Part shown: piece after piece, positions 19,699 to 28,200 of the stretch
How positions within the stretch are numbered: the stretch's first letter is position 1
Layout: the number at the start of each line of letters is the position of its first letter
Assembly: GCF_002252505.1 (NCBI RefSeq)
Contig: NZ_NNRL01000161.1
Location: 1 to 64,000, forward strand
DNA: 64,000 nucleotides
From: Brucella grignonensis
Lineage (GTDB): Bacteria > Pseudomonadota > Alphaproteobacteria > Rhizobiales > Rhizobiaceae
Reading direction: 5' to 3'
Position numbers and translations under genes: made by a program
Notes under the pieces: generated by a model
Told to the model about the DNA's origin: nothing
The model's input: the letters and a program-made list of their open reading frames with translations, nothing else
Database searches by the model: none

Positions 19699-20625
19699 TC
19701 AACTCTGCCTGTATCGGCGAAAATGAACGACCAGCGCCTCTTTGCCGTTCACGATCATAATGCCCGTTATCACAAATACCGTACCCACAACGAAGCTGGC
19801 TTCGATAGGTTCGCCCAGAATAATCGCGCCCAGAATCACTCCGAAAATTGGTGTCATGAAAGAGAGCGAACCCAATTGGGACGCCCGATAAATTCGCAGA
19901 AGCTGAAACCAGATCAGGAACACCGCGAACGAGACAATCACGGCCTGAAAGGCGAAACTTCCTATCACCATCCTATTCCAGCTGATCTCAGCCTGTCCCA
20001 TCAGGAACGCGGCAACTGACAAGGTCACGAAAGCTGTGAGCAGCTGATAGAGCAAGGTCTGCTTCGCTGGCAGCGCTGCGAGACGCGAGCCACGGACCAC
20101 GACGGTCGTTGCGCCCCACGCTATTCCGGCAAGCAGGCAGAGCCCATCGCCAACAAGCATGGCGCGGAAATCGCCATGGACAGCCTCACCGCGAATGAGG
20201 AAAGCGATTGCTATGCCTGCAAAAGCGATGCCGATACCGACCCACTGTATGGTCGTCAGACGCTCCGTTGGCACCAGAACATGCAAACCCAGTGCCGCAA
20301 AAAGTGGTGCTGTATAAAGCAAAACCACGGCATGAGCGGCTGAGGTCAACCGCAACCCCTCCCCCAGAAACAGATATTCAAGCGCAAACAGCAAACCGAC
20401 CAGTAAGCCCGGTTTCCAGATACCATTGGCAATCGTCAGTGTTTCACGCTGCGCGATCATGATCGCGGCTATCAATGCAGCTCCCACACCCGAACGCAGC
20501 GCGATCTGGAACAAGGGCGAAATATCCGCAGCTGTCAATTTCAACAGCACCTGCTGCAAGCCAAGGCTGATGCAAACGAGAAGCATCATTCCAAACGCAT
20601 GCATGTCGACGGGCTTGCGCTCCAT
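19699..20625 (-). CDS. EamA-family transporter, divergent from an AraC regulator
   Basis: A 308-residue DMT permease with ten predicted helices in two EamA repeats. The ATG at 20625 (MERKPVDMHAF) has GAGG 9 bases upstream, preferred over a TTG at 20655. It diverges from an AraC-type regulator across about 100 bp, so that regulator is likely to control it. The substrate is unknown. Confidence 0.87.
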   Translation of the reverse strand: MERKPVDMHAFGMMLLVCISLGLQQVLLKLTAADISPLFQIALRSGVGAALIAAIMIAQRETLTIANGIWKPGLLVGLLFALEYLFLGEGLRLTSAAHAVVLLYTAPLFAALGLHVLVPTERLTTIQWVGIGIAFAGIAIAFLIRGEAVHGDFRAMLVGDGLCLLAGIAWGATTVVVRGSRLAALPAKQTLLYQLLTAFVTLSVAAFLMGQAEISWNRMVIGSFAFQAVIVSFAVFLIWFQLLRIYRASQLGSLSFMTPIFGVILGAIILGEPIEASFVVGTVFVITGIMIVNGKEALVVHFRRYRQS

Positions 20626-20666
20626 TGTCCGAATCCTCGTGATTATTCCGAACAATAGGTGTACGC

Positions 20667-20702
20667 TTGTCAGGTATAGAGTATATAGCTTAAAACTGAC
20701 AA
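20667..20702. promoter_or_regulatory. Inverted repeat TTGTCAG-N22-CTGACAA in the EamA/AraC gap
   Basis: Two 7-bp arms, TTGTCAG at 20667-20673 and CTGACAA at 20696-20702, lie in the shared 99-bp promoter region. The placement is typical of an operator for the divergent AraC protein. That assignment is an inference. Confidence 0.4.
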
Positions 20703-20724
20703 ACCTTAGCGCAGGATTGCCATA

Positions 20725-21519
20725 ATGGCGGTAATCGCCCTAGAAGCCACGCATCAACCTCCTTTTACGGAAGCTTTGCCGGAGCCGCTGTTCTTTCGAA
20801 CAGCCTGCATGCCGCCGGCTGCACGCTACCCTATGCATCGCCATAATTGGGGGGAGTTCGTCTATTCCTTCACTGGTGTGATGGAAGTGCGTATTGGCGA
20901 CAGTCATCTCTTGGCCCCACCGCAATATGGAATATGGCTTCCACCGCATATCGAGCATCAAGGCCTCAATCGTCAGGAAGTGTGCTACTGTTCGCTCTAT
21001 GTGACCGAAGAACTTTGCGCCGATCTTCCAGCCAAAGCCTGCGCGCTTAATCTCAATCCATTGATCCGCACCCTGCTTGAACATCTGCGTATGAAGAAAC
21101 CATCGCAACCGCAGCGACCACAGGAGACGCGACTGCTGCATACACTACTCGACCAACTGGCGATTGCTCCATGTGCCGGATCCTATCTACCCTCCAGCAC
21201 CGACCCTGCCCTGCAAAAAATCCTGTCTATCCTGGAAGCCGATCCAAGCGACAATCGTACACTTCACGATCTTGCAAAGGTCGCCAATACATCCGAGCGG
21301 ACACTGATGCGCCGCTGCAAGCAGGAGCTTGGCATGAGCTTTCCTGAATGGAAACAGCGTCTCAGAACGCTGAAAGCCATGCCGCTGCTCGAAGGGGGGG
21401 CCAAGGTCGAACATGTGGCGCTTGACCTTGGCTATGCCAGCGCATCGGCTTTCATCGCCATGTTCCGCAAACTGATGGGTATCACGCCCGACGAATATCG
21501 CAGACAAATTGGCGCCTGA
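20725..21519 (+). CDS. AraC-family transcriptional regulator
   Basis: A 264-residue regulator with an N-terminal cupin-like sensor domain (about 20-110, including RHNWGEFVYSFTGVMEV) and a C-terminal double HTH (about 165-260, with LARVANTSERTLMRRCKQEL-like and SASAFIAMFRKLMGITPDEYR). It probably regulates the divergent EamA gene. A run of 7 G at 21394-21400 lies within the second HTH coding region but keeps the frame. Confidence 0.88.
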   Translation: MAVIALEATHQPPFTEALPEPLFFRTACMPPAARYPMHRHNWGEFVYSFTGVMEVRIGDSHLLAPPQYGIWLPPHIEHQGLNRQEVCYCSLYVTEELCADLPAKACALNLNPLIRTLLEHLRMKKPSQPQRPQETRLLHTLLDQLAIAPCAGSYLPSSTDPALQKILSILEADPSDNRTLHDLAKVANTSERTLMRRCKQELGMSFPEWKQRLRTLKAMPLLEGGAKVEHVALDLGYASASAFIAMFRKLMGITPDEYRRQIGA

Positions 21520-21658
21520 ACGCACGGCGCAGAAACCTCTGGCTGCAACTGAAGAAAATGTGCCCGTTTTCTCCTGCCAGCATCCGATGGATATTAAAGT
21601 TGCATTGCTTGCACGGCTTGCCCTTGTTCTTGCCCAAAGCAACCGCTACATCTCGGCT

Positions 21659-21732
21659 AAAGCATCGCTCCGGAGCCTGACTGGATTTTGGACAATACGA
21701 TGCAGAGATTCAAAGGGTTGGAGTGGTCTTGC
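21659..21732. repeat. Degenerate family A repeat
   Basis: AAAGCATCGCTCCGGA at 21659 through CGATGC and then CAAAGGGTTGGAGTGGTC resembles the 7085-7190 element in order and spacing but is decayed. It occupies the gap between the AraC gene and yggT. I see no gene in 21520-21779. Confidence 0.45.
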
Positions 21733-21779
21733 TGGGTCAGTTTCTGATCTGCGCCGCTCCGATTGCCAAGGAGACTTAT

Positions 21780-22070
21780 ATGATCGCATTGTTCCGCACC
21801 ATTGATCTGGCGCTCGATATCTATACTTGGATCATTATCGCTAGTGCCGTTTTCTCATGGCTCTATGCGTTCAACGTCGTCAATTCTTCCAACCGTTTCG
21901 TGGCTTCAATCGGCGAGTTTCTTTACAAAGTAACCGAACCGGTTCTGCGCCCGCTTCGCAATATCCTGCCCAATCTCGGCGGCATCGATATTTCGCCGAT
22001 TGTCGTGCTGCTGATTATCTTCTTCATCCGTCAGTTCATGTGGACGACGCTGCTTCCCGTGCTTCTTTAG
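21780..22070 (+). CDS. yggT: YggT family membrane protein
   Basis: A 96-residue protein with two hydrophobic stretches (about 10-30 and 72-94) flanking the hallmark segment [18 protein letters not shown]. YggT proteins are linked by context to cell division and osmotic shock; the exact function is not established. The ATG at 21780 has AAGGAG 8 bases upstream, so the longer TTG/GTG-type start at 21723 is rejected. A strong terminator follows. Confidence 0.9.
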   Translation: MIALFRTIDLALDIYTWIIIASAVFSWLYAFNVVNSSNRFVASIGEFLYKVTEPVLRPLRNILPNLGGIDISPIVVLLIIFFIRQFMWTTLLPVLL

Positions 22071-22093
22071 GGAACGCTCAGAACAGATCAAAC

Positions 22094-22126
22094 AAAAACG
22101 CCCGGACTTTCATCCGGGCGTTTTTG
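22094..22126. terminator. Bidirectional rho-independent terminator, yggT/ppa
   Basis: A perfect stem AAAACGCCCGGA / TCCGGGCGTTTT with the loop CTTTCA and a T-run on both strands. It serves convergent yggT and ppa. Confidence 0.9.
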
Positions 22127-22145
22127 TTCAATTTTGCGAGGCTAA

Positions 22146-22676
22146 CTATTTGCCCTTGGCGCGTTCAATCGCTTCAACGATGAACTTGCGCGCGTAATCT
22201 TCGTCGCCCCAATCGCCGATCTTGACCCACTTGCCGGGTTCCAGATCCTTGTAGTGCTCAAAGAAGTGCGCGATCTGCTTCAGGGTGATTTCCGGAAGAT
22301 CGGAATAATCATGCACCTTGGCATAACGCTGCGTCAGGTTTGGCGAAGGAACTGCAATGATCTTCTCGTCCTTGCCAGAATTGTCTTCCATGACCAGAAC
22401 GCCGATTGGGCGAACATTGATCACGCAGCCAGGAACCAGCGGACGGGTGTTGCAAACCAGAACGTCAATCGGGTCGCCATCTTCCGAAAGCGTGTGCGGC
22501 ACGAAGCCGTAATTGCCCGGATAGGTCATAGGTGTGTAGAGGAAGCGGTCCACAATCAGGGCGCCAGCCTTCTTGTCCATCTCGTACTTGATCGGCTGTC
22601 CACCGACCGGCACTTCGATAATAACGTTGACGTCTTCTGGCGGATTGTTGCCGATGGAGATAGCATCAATATTCAT
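22146..22676 (-). CDS. ppa: Inorganic pyrophosphatase
   Basis: Family I soluble pyrophosphatase, 176 residues, hydrolysing PPi to phosphate. The metal-binding signature DGDPIDVLV is present near residue 66, with KYEMDKKAG near 28. The gene has its own AAAGGA ribosome binding site and shares a terminator with yggT. Cytoplasmic and probably essential. Confidence 0.96.
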   Translation of the reverse strand: MNIDAISIGNNPPEDVNVIIEVPVGGQPIKYEMDKKAGALIVDRFLYTPMTYPGNYGFVPHTLSEDGDPIDVLVCNTRPLVPGCVINVRPIGVLVMEDNSGKDEKIIAVPSPNLTQRYAKVHDYSDLPEITLKQIAHFFEHYKDLEPGKWVKIGDWGDEDYARKFIVEAIERAKGK

Positions 22677-22815
22677 GATGGGTCCTTTCGTGTCGCGCTC
22701 TGATAACGGGTTTCATGTTTCCGTGCAAGAAAAACGAAAGTTCAATAAAACGCGACGAATTGTCGTTCTCTTGAATGGAATAGAACGCGATCAGGTTATT
22801 TGTTCGATTTAGTGA

Positions 22816-23598
22816 TTATTCACCCAGTTCTTTCAGCCGTTGAACGGCTGTTGGCGGCATGGGCGGAGCATTGGCGTCGCGACTTGCCGCGACCAGAAGT
22901 TCGTCACAGGCCGTTTCCGTCGTATCGATCAGTCGACGCAGAAATTCTTCCTTTTCGAGGCCAGCCGGAATAAGCGGCAGCACACGGCAACGGACAGTCC
23001 CCGGAAAACGCAGGAATTTACGGCGCGGCCAGTAAAGCCCGGCATTATGCGCTATCGGCAGAACCGGAAGATTCAGCGCTTCATAGAGATGCACGATGCC
23101 ATATTTATACTGCGGTGGCGCACCCGGCGAACGACGCGTTCCTTCAGGATAGATGAGAATCTGCCGACCTTCGGCAATAGCCTTCTGCGCGCCTTTCGTG
23201 ATGGAATGCAGTGCCTTGACGCGCGATCCACGATCAACCGGGATCATTTCCATCTTCGCAACATACCAGCCAAAGAGCGGTATCCGCATCAGTTCACGCT
23301 TGAGGATCAAAACCGGATCATCGAGCTGCGGCAGGAAAGCATAGGTGTCCCAGGCCGACTGATGTTTGGGCGCCACGATATAAGCACCTTCAGGAATATT
23401 CTCGAGGCCTTCGATCACATAATCGGTGCCAGCAATATATTTCTGAAGCCAAAGATTAACCCGTGCCCAGGTCTTGGGAACAATCCAGGCCTTCTTGCGC
23501 GGAAGCAGAAAATAGAACGGCGTATAGAGGATCATCTGCACGAGAGTGCCGACGTAAAAAGCCAGATTGAACAGAATGGAGCGCAGATAGAGAAGCAT
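22816..23598 (-). CDS. plsC: 1-acylglycerol-3-phosphate acyltransferase
   Basis: Converts lysophosphatidic to phosphatidic acid in phospholipid synthesis. The 260-residue protein has an N-terminal hydrophobic anchor, the acyltransferase block HQSAWD near residue 79 and the second block YPEGTRRSPG near 150. It follows ydcF with a 166-bp gap (23599-23764) that shows no gene. Inner membrane. Confidence 0.92.
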   Translation of the reverse strand: MLLYLRSILFNLAFYVGTLVQMILYTPFYFLLPRKKAWIVPKTWARVNLWLQKYIAGTDYVIEGLENIPEGAYIVAPKHQSAWDTYAFLPQLDDPVLILKRELMRIPLFGWYVAKMEMIPVDRGSRVKALHSITKGAQKAIAEGRQILIYPEGTRRSPGAPPQYKYGIVHLYEALNLPVLPIAHNAGLYWPRRKFLRFPGTVRCRVLPLIPAGLEKEEFLRRLIDTTETACDELLVAASRDANAPPMPPTAVQRLKELGE

Positions 23599-23764
23599 CG
23601 TATCGGCGAGAACCTTGGTTAAACCTGGCCTTCGTATCGGTTTGACGCGAATAGATCAGGTAAAAGAAACTGGGAGCTTTTCCATGAAAGCAGCGGCACC
23701 CGATATATCAGGAAGCTCAACTTTTTCCATAAGGAAATCTCGGTGCCAGTTGATCAATTCAGTA

Positions 23765-24679
23765 TCAGCTAAGATCGGGAGTGAATGCATTGCCGAATAG
23801 CTTCGCCCCGGCAACACGAAGAGCAGCTCCCAGATATTTGACATATTCAATGAACAGGACTCTGAGTGTATCGCCCTCAGCCACCCAGCTATGAGCGCGC
23901 TTTTCGCCATTCACCACTGGATAGGGCACAAATTCTACATCCTGCATCCGATATGACATCTCAAGGATGCTGCGCGGGATATGGTAATTATTGGTGACGA
24001 CGATCACACGATGGTAGTTGTTGGCGCGGATCCAGCGTTCGCTTTCGGTCGCATTTCCCACAGTGTTGAGCGCAGAACGGTCAAGATCCACGCAACATTC
24101 AAACAGGCTTTGTTCGGTATGTGTGGCACGCTGCAATGATTTTTCCGTGGTGGATGGATGAACGCCGCTGATCAGCAAGCGCTTGCCCTGTTTCCCTTTC
24201 AAAAGATCAAGCGCCGCCTGTATGCGTGATTGCCCGCCCGTCAGAACGACAATCGCATCGGCCGGCTCACCCAACACAGGCGACTGCATGCTGGTGACTT
24301 TCTCGCTGAAGGCAACAAAGCCAATCAAAAAAGCGACAAGGGCCAGAAAAAGCACAATGGAAATGGGCTGAAGTCGTCGAAATATACGCATTAGGACAGA
24401 CCATATGAATTTACCAACGGCCAACGCAAGTATGGATGCCGAAAGTGCAGACGGCGCATCTGTTGTGCGGCTGCGGCGCCACACCACAACGCCCCTATGC
24501 GCTTCCGCCTTTGCCTCACTGCCTGCAGCCGCATCAATGCTTTCCGAACGCCCCGCCAATACCGTTTGCTGAACCTTGCGTTCACTCACCTTGTTATCAT
24601 AGCCATCATTGCGGCGATAACTCGGAAAATTACCGGAAATTCGTGATTTCCGATCGGTATTGGCAAAAAAGGCGGTCAT
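23765..24679 (-). CDS. YdcF family (DUF218) protein
   Basis: A 304-residue protein whose DUF218 domain starts near residue 137 with ADAIVVLTGGQSRIQAAL and contains VTNNYHIPRS near 235. A membrane segment (about 106-128) precedes it. The first roughly 90 residues are basic and low-complexity. The ATG overlaps the ftsX stop in ATGA, which supports this full-length start, although the internal Met near 24391 (MRIFRRLQP) would give a normal-length protein. Envelope role inferred from ftsX coupling. Confidence 0.82.
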   Translation of the reverse strand: MTAFFANTDRKSRISGNFPSYRRNDGYDNKVSERKVQQTVLAGRSESIDAAAGSEAKAEAHRGVVVWRRSRTTDAPSALSASILALAVGKFIWSVLMRIFRRLQPISIVLFLALVAFLIGFVAFSEKVTSMQSPVLGEPADAIVVLTGGQSRIQAALDLLKGKQGKRLLISGVHPSTTEKSLQRATHTEQSLFECCVDLDRSALNTVGNATESERWIRANNYHRVIVVTNNYHIPRSILEMSYRMQDVEFVPYPVVNGEKRAHSWVAEGDTLRVLFIEYVKYLGAALRVAGAKLFGNAFTPDLS

Positions 24680-25713
24680 TCGGCTCGCACTCCCGGACCA
24701 TCCATCGTGGAGAGCTGGCGAACAACGGTCAGACGACTTGTCAGCATGGTCAGCACACTCACCAGAATGATGATCACAGCTGCGCCAATATAGCCATCAC
24801 GCCCAATGGCAAAATTGCCGAACATCGCAGCAGCCTGGTCGGCAGCCGGTGTTCCCATATGTCGCGACGCCCACCACGAGAAGACGAAGAATACCAACAT
24901 GGCAGCCATGCCACCAAACAGCGCGCCTTTAAGAGCTGTGCGGAAGAAATGCCATTCAAATTCGCGCGCGACGAACTTCGATTCCGCGCCAATGAAGTGC
25001 AGAACCTCGATGATATGCCCGTTACCGGACATGGCGCCACGGGTGGCAAAGATAACCGTCAGAACGGTTGCTGCCACCACAAGCGACAAGACGCCCGTAC
25101 CAATCAGCACCGTCGTATTCGCCATGGAAACAAGTCTGTCGACCCATGTGCGATGGTCATCAAAACTTGCGCTCGGAATGGCGCGGGTGATTTCAGCGCG
25201 CATGGTTTCAAAATCCGGCGGCGCATTTTCGTCAATCGTCACAACAACCAGACGCGGAACCGGCAATTCATCGATATTGAGACCACTGCCAAGCCATGGC
25301 TCAAGCAAGCGAGCGGTCGCATCCTTGCCGATAATACTGGTGTCTTTGACGCCCGCAAAACCGCGAGCAATACCGCTTGCATCCTGCAGCGCCTTGTCCA
25401 TATCGAGCCCATCGACAGGACGGATCTGGATGGTCGCCTCGCGCGCAATCTGGCTCTGCCACTGGGCTGCCGAAGCACGCACCAAAGTCACGCCACCAAG
25501 GGTAAGACAGGCAAGAAAGGTCATGATCGCGATCACGATCACCAGCGCCGTGCCGGTTACACTTCCGTCAGGCACGATGGGAGTTGGCCTCTGACGCTTC
25601 CGGCGTTTGCCGATGCGGACCATCAGCATATCCTTGAGGTCTTCAAAGCGTATGCGCAGGTCGTCCATGAGCTTGCGGAAAGCGTGTCGCCAGTCTTTGT
25701 CAGCTTCAATCAT
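24676..25713 (-). CDS. ftsX: Cell division protein FtsX
   Basis: The membrane half of the FtsEX complex, which activates septal peptidoglycan hydrolases during division. The 345-residue form has a cytoplasmic basic N-terminus, a first transmembrane helix near 65-85, an extracytoplasmic domain and three C-terminal helices. ATG 25713 overlaps ftsE by 8 bases; an ATG at 25731 is equally possible. The stop is coupled to ydcF by ATGA. Confidence 0.9.
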   Translation of the reverse strand: MIEADKDWRHAFRKLMDDLRIRFEDLKDMLMVRIGKRRKRQRPTPIVPDGSVTGTALVIVIAIMTFLACLTLGGVTLVRASAAQWQSQIAREATIQIRPVDGLDMDKALQDASGIARGFAGVKDTSIIGKDATARLLEPWLGSGLNIDELPVPRLVVVTIDENAPPDFETMRAEITRAIPSASFDDHRTWVDRLVSMANTTVLIGTGVLSLVVAATVLTVIFATRGAMSGNGHIIEVLHFIGAESKFVAREFEWHFFRTALKGALFGGMAAMLVFFVFSWWASRHMGTPAADQAAAMFGNFAIGRDGYIGAAVIIILVSVLTMLTSRLTVVRQLSTMDGPGVRAE

Positions 25714-26365
25714 AGATATCGAGCCGCCCATGTTCGAGGATCATGCGCCGCGCATTGACCTGATCCATCAAGGAAAGATCGTGCGTCGCAATGATAACAG
25801 CAGTTCCAGAGCGGTTAAGCTCGGTAAAAAGCCGCAACAAGCGCTTGGCCAGCGGCGGATCAACATTGCCTGTCGGCTCATCCGCGAGCAGAAGTTCGGG
25901 TTGGTCGATCAATGCGCGCGCAATCGCTGCACGCTGCTTTTCACCACCAGAAAGCACAGGCGGCAGCACATTCATACGGTCGCCAAGCCCGACCCAGTGC
26001 AGAAGTTCCTCCACCTCATGCCGATAAGTCGCCTCTTCCTTGCCGCGCACACGCAGCGGAAGTGCGACATTCTCATAGGTCGTCATATGATCAAGCAGCC
26101 GGAAATCCTGGAAAACAATCCCAATCCGCCGACGCAGGAGCGGCACTTCCTTGTGATCGAGCCGTGCGACGTCCTTGCCGAAAATATTGATCAGTCCGCG
26201 CGTCGGTTTCAGCGCCATGAATAAGAGACGCATCAACGACGTCTTGCCGGCTCCAGAGGGCCCGGTCAGGAACTGGAATGAGCGCGGCGGAATATGAAAG
26301 CTGACATCCTTGAGGATCTCTGGCCCCATTCCATATCTCAGGCCGACATTCTCGAAACGTATCAC
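25706..26365 (-). CDS. ftsE: Cell division ATP-binding protein FtsE
   Basis: ABC-type ATPase of 219 residues that drives FtsX. Walker A GPSGAGKTS near 37, the signature LSGGEKQRAAIARAL near 137 and Walker B LLADEPTGNVD are present. The start is GTG at 26365 (MIRFENVGLRYG), preceded by AGAGAAG. A full CtrA-type box lies 81-96 bp upstream, matching the known CtrA control of ftsE in Brucella abortus. Confidence 0.94.
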   Translation of the reverse strand: MIRFENVGLRYGMGPEILKDVSFHIPPRSFQFLTGPSGAGKTSLMRLLFMALKPTRGLINIFGKDVARLDHKEVPLLRRRIGIVFQDFRLLDHMTTYENVALPLRVRGKEEATYRHEVEELLHWVGLGDRMNVLPPVLSGGEKQRAAIARALIDQPELLLADEPTGNVDPPLAKRLLRLFTELNRSGTAVIIATHDLSLMDQVNARRMILEHGRLDIYD

Positions 26366-26445
26366 CGGTGTGCTTCTCTAAATTGTCCGCATTCCGATTG
26401 GGCTACGGATGAAATCGATATCAGAATGACCTTTAACCTCCATGG

Positions 26446-26461
26446 TTAATGTGAGGTTAAC
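26446..26461. promoter_or_regulatory. CtrA box upstream of ftsE
   Basis: TTAATGTGAGGTTAAC fits the full CtrA consensus TTAA-N7-TTAAC exactly. It lies 81 bp upstream of the ftsE start. A further half-site TTAAC lies just upstream at 26433. CtrA binding to the ftsE promoter in Brucella abortus has been reported (from memory). Confidence 0.75.
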
Positions 26462-26662
26462 GCGACTGGAATCGTCGATAAAAATTGCGCGAGCATCGTT
26501 TTTTATAACGCAAAACATTCAGGCAATTATTGGAACGGATGCAACGAAACCTGCCCGATCTGACAAACGCCAAATCGGCTGCAATCTGATTGAAAATTTA
26601 GGGCGCATTCCAAAAAAATGTAAAACGGCTTTCGGCAAAGAGGCGCACGAAGAGAAATAATA

Positions 26663-26938
26663 CTATTCCCAGCAACCGAGATTGCGGCCTTTGAGATTAT
26701 GGGAATCGATATCTGTGACGAGGCGTGCATCCTCGCGTAGCAGAACCATGGTCGTACGCTGCTTGAGGTCGATCCTTTGCCAGCCGCCACATTCCTTCGG
26801 CATAGGAGGAGCGCTGTCGATCCTGACCGTTTCAGACCATGCACTAGCCGAACAACCGGATAATACTGCACCAACGGCAACCACCATCACGGATTGCAGA
26901 AGCGATCTGCATGTTCGAGCCTCAATTTGAATTTTCAA
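26663..26938 (-). CDS. Small predicted lipoprotein, function unknown
   Basis: A 91-residue protein with an N-terminal hydrophobic stretch and lipobox VLSGC, followed by a short polar domain with two further cysteines (ECGGW and LGCWE). I do not recognise the family. The start is chosen as TTG 26938 because AAGGAG lies 9 bases before it; a GTG at 26965 has no such site. The 297-bp gap on the ftsE side contains the CtrA box and no gene. Confidence 0.6.
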   Translation of the reverse strand: MKIQIEARTCRSLLQSVMVVAVGAVLSGCSASAWSETVRIDSAPPMPKECGGWQRIDLKQRTTMVLLREDARLVTDIDSHNLKGRNLGCWE

Positions 26939-26965
26939 GGCTGGCAACTCCTTATAACGCCCCAC

Positions 26966-27325
26966 GAAACACCCGCTTTGCCGAGATCGTTTTCATCGCA
27001 ATTATCTGCATGAACAAGCTTCTTATAACGCGCGTGCACCCACGACCGCAATATACAAGACAAAACCAAGCATGATTTAAATTAAGGCAAAAAAGCGACC
27101 GATTTATGGGGTTTTCGGGTCATTTCGAAAGTTTGGAACTATTTAAAAGAACATTCTAATACAAATTCAAATCAACATGAAATTTACTGCTATCACTATA
27201 ATATCCGGCAAATATCACAAACATATCGACCAATTAAGCACGATTGATGTAAGAAAAACACGACTGTATATTTAGTCATCTGATTCGCACCGGCATTTAT
27301 CACTACACCAACACTGGGGACTTCC
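26966..27325. other. A+T-rich intergenic region before aqpZ
   Basis: A 360-bp stretch with no ORF and much lower G+C than the rest of the window, for example AT-rich runs at 27060-27090 and 27140-27240. It separates the small lipoprotein gene from aqpZ. I find no clear hairpin, tRNA or repeat copy in it. It may hold the aqpZ promoter region. Confidence 0.5.
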
Positions 27326-28012
27326 ATGTTGAACAAACTGTCTGCGGAATTTTTTGGAACGTTCTGGCTCGTCTTCGGTGGTTGCGGCAGCGCGATCTTC
27401 GCTGCAGCCTATCCTGAATTGGGCATCGGCTTTTCTGGCGTCGCTCTCGCCTTCGGTCTGACCGTTCTGACGATGGCTTATGCTGTCGGCGGCATTTCCG
27501 GCGGCCACTTCAATCCAGCGGTCTCGTTCGGCCTTCTGGTCGCGGGACGTTTCCCGGCGAAAGACCTCATCCCTTACTGGGTTGCACAGGTTCTGGGCGG
27601 CATTGCTGCGGCAGCCGTTCTTTATCTCATTGCAACTGGCAAGACCGGCTTCACGGCAGGTGGCTTTGCATCCAACGGCTATGGCGAGCTGTCACCCGGC
27701 GGCTTTAGCCTCACCGCGGCATTGATTGCTGAAATCGTACTGACGGCGTTCTTCCTCATCGTCATTCTCGGTTCGACCTCATCAGCCGTACCATCGGGCT
27801 TTGCACCGATTGCCATCGGTCTTTCTCTGACCCTGATCCATCTGATCTCGATCCCGATCAGCAATACATCGGTCAACCCAGCCCGTTCTGCGGCTGCGGC
27901 CCTGTTTGCAGAAACTGGCGCTTTGGGGCAGCTCTGGCTGTTCTGGGTGGCCCCACTTGTAGGTGCCGCGATTGGCGCCATCATCTGGAAAGGCCTGCTC
28001 GGTAAAGACTGA
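27326..28012 (+). CDS. aqpZ: Aquaporin Z
   Basis: A water channel of 228 residues with six helices and two NPA loops, HFNPAVS near 63 and SVNPARS near 184. The N-terminus [20 protein letters not shown] is characteristic of bacterial AqpZ (AqpX in Brucella). The ATG follows GGGGA. A rho-independent terminator follows. Inner membrane; role in osmotic water flow. Confidence 0.95.
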   Translation: MLNKLSAEFFGTFWLVFGGCGSAIFAAAYPELGIGFSGVALAFGLTVLTMAYAVGGISGGHFNPAVSFGLLVAGRFPAKDLIPYWVAQVLGGIAAAAVLYLIATGKTGFTAGGFASNGYGELSPGGFSLTAALIAEIVLTAFFLIVILGSTSSAVPSGFAPIAIGLSLTLIHLISIPISNTSVNPARSAAAALFAETGALGQLWLFWVAPLVGAAIGAIIWKGLLGKD

Positions 28013-28038
28013 CCAGCAAAAACCATACACAATCATCG

Positions 28039-28066
28039 AAAAGGCCGGTTTATATCGGCCTTTTTT
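28039..28066 (+). terminator. Rho-independent terminator after aqpZ
   Basis: AAAGGCCG and CGGCCTTT form a GC-rich stem around a TTTATAT-type loop, followed by six or more T. Confidence 0.85.
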
Positions 28067-28200
28067 CTTTTTCCGATCAGCAACAGACAAAGAACTACTC
28101 CGCATATGTTGCAGAGCTGTGAGATTCTCCAAGAAAAAGTGATCATTGCCCGTTAAAAACTGCTGTAAGAAGAAGTTCCGTTTTACAGTTGTCCTGAGCA

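Noticed and set aside
21394..21400. Run of 7 G in the AraC gene as a phase-variation switch
   Set aside because: The tract is short and the frame intact; no evidence of variation can be seen from one sequence.
22766..22795. GTTC-containing repeat upstream of ppa as a LexA box
   Set aside because: Spacing does not fit GTTC-N7-GTTC of alphaproteobacterial LexA.
24436..25758. 440-codon plus-strand ORF across ydcF and ftsX
   Set aside because: Antisense shadow; spans two real genes and has no domain.
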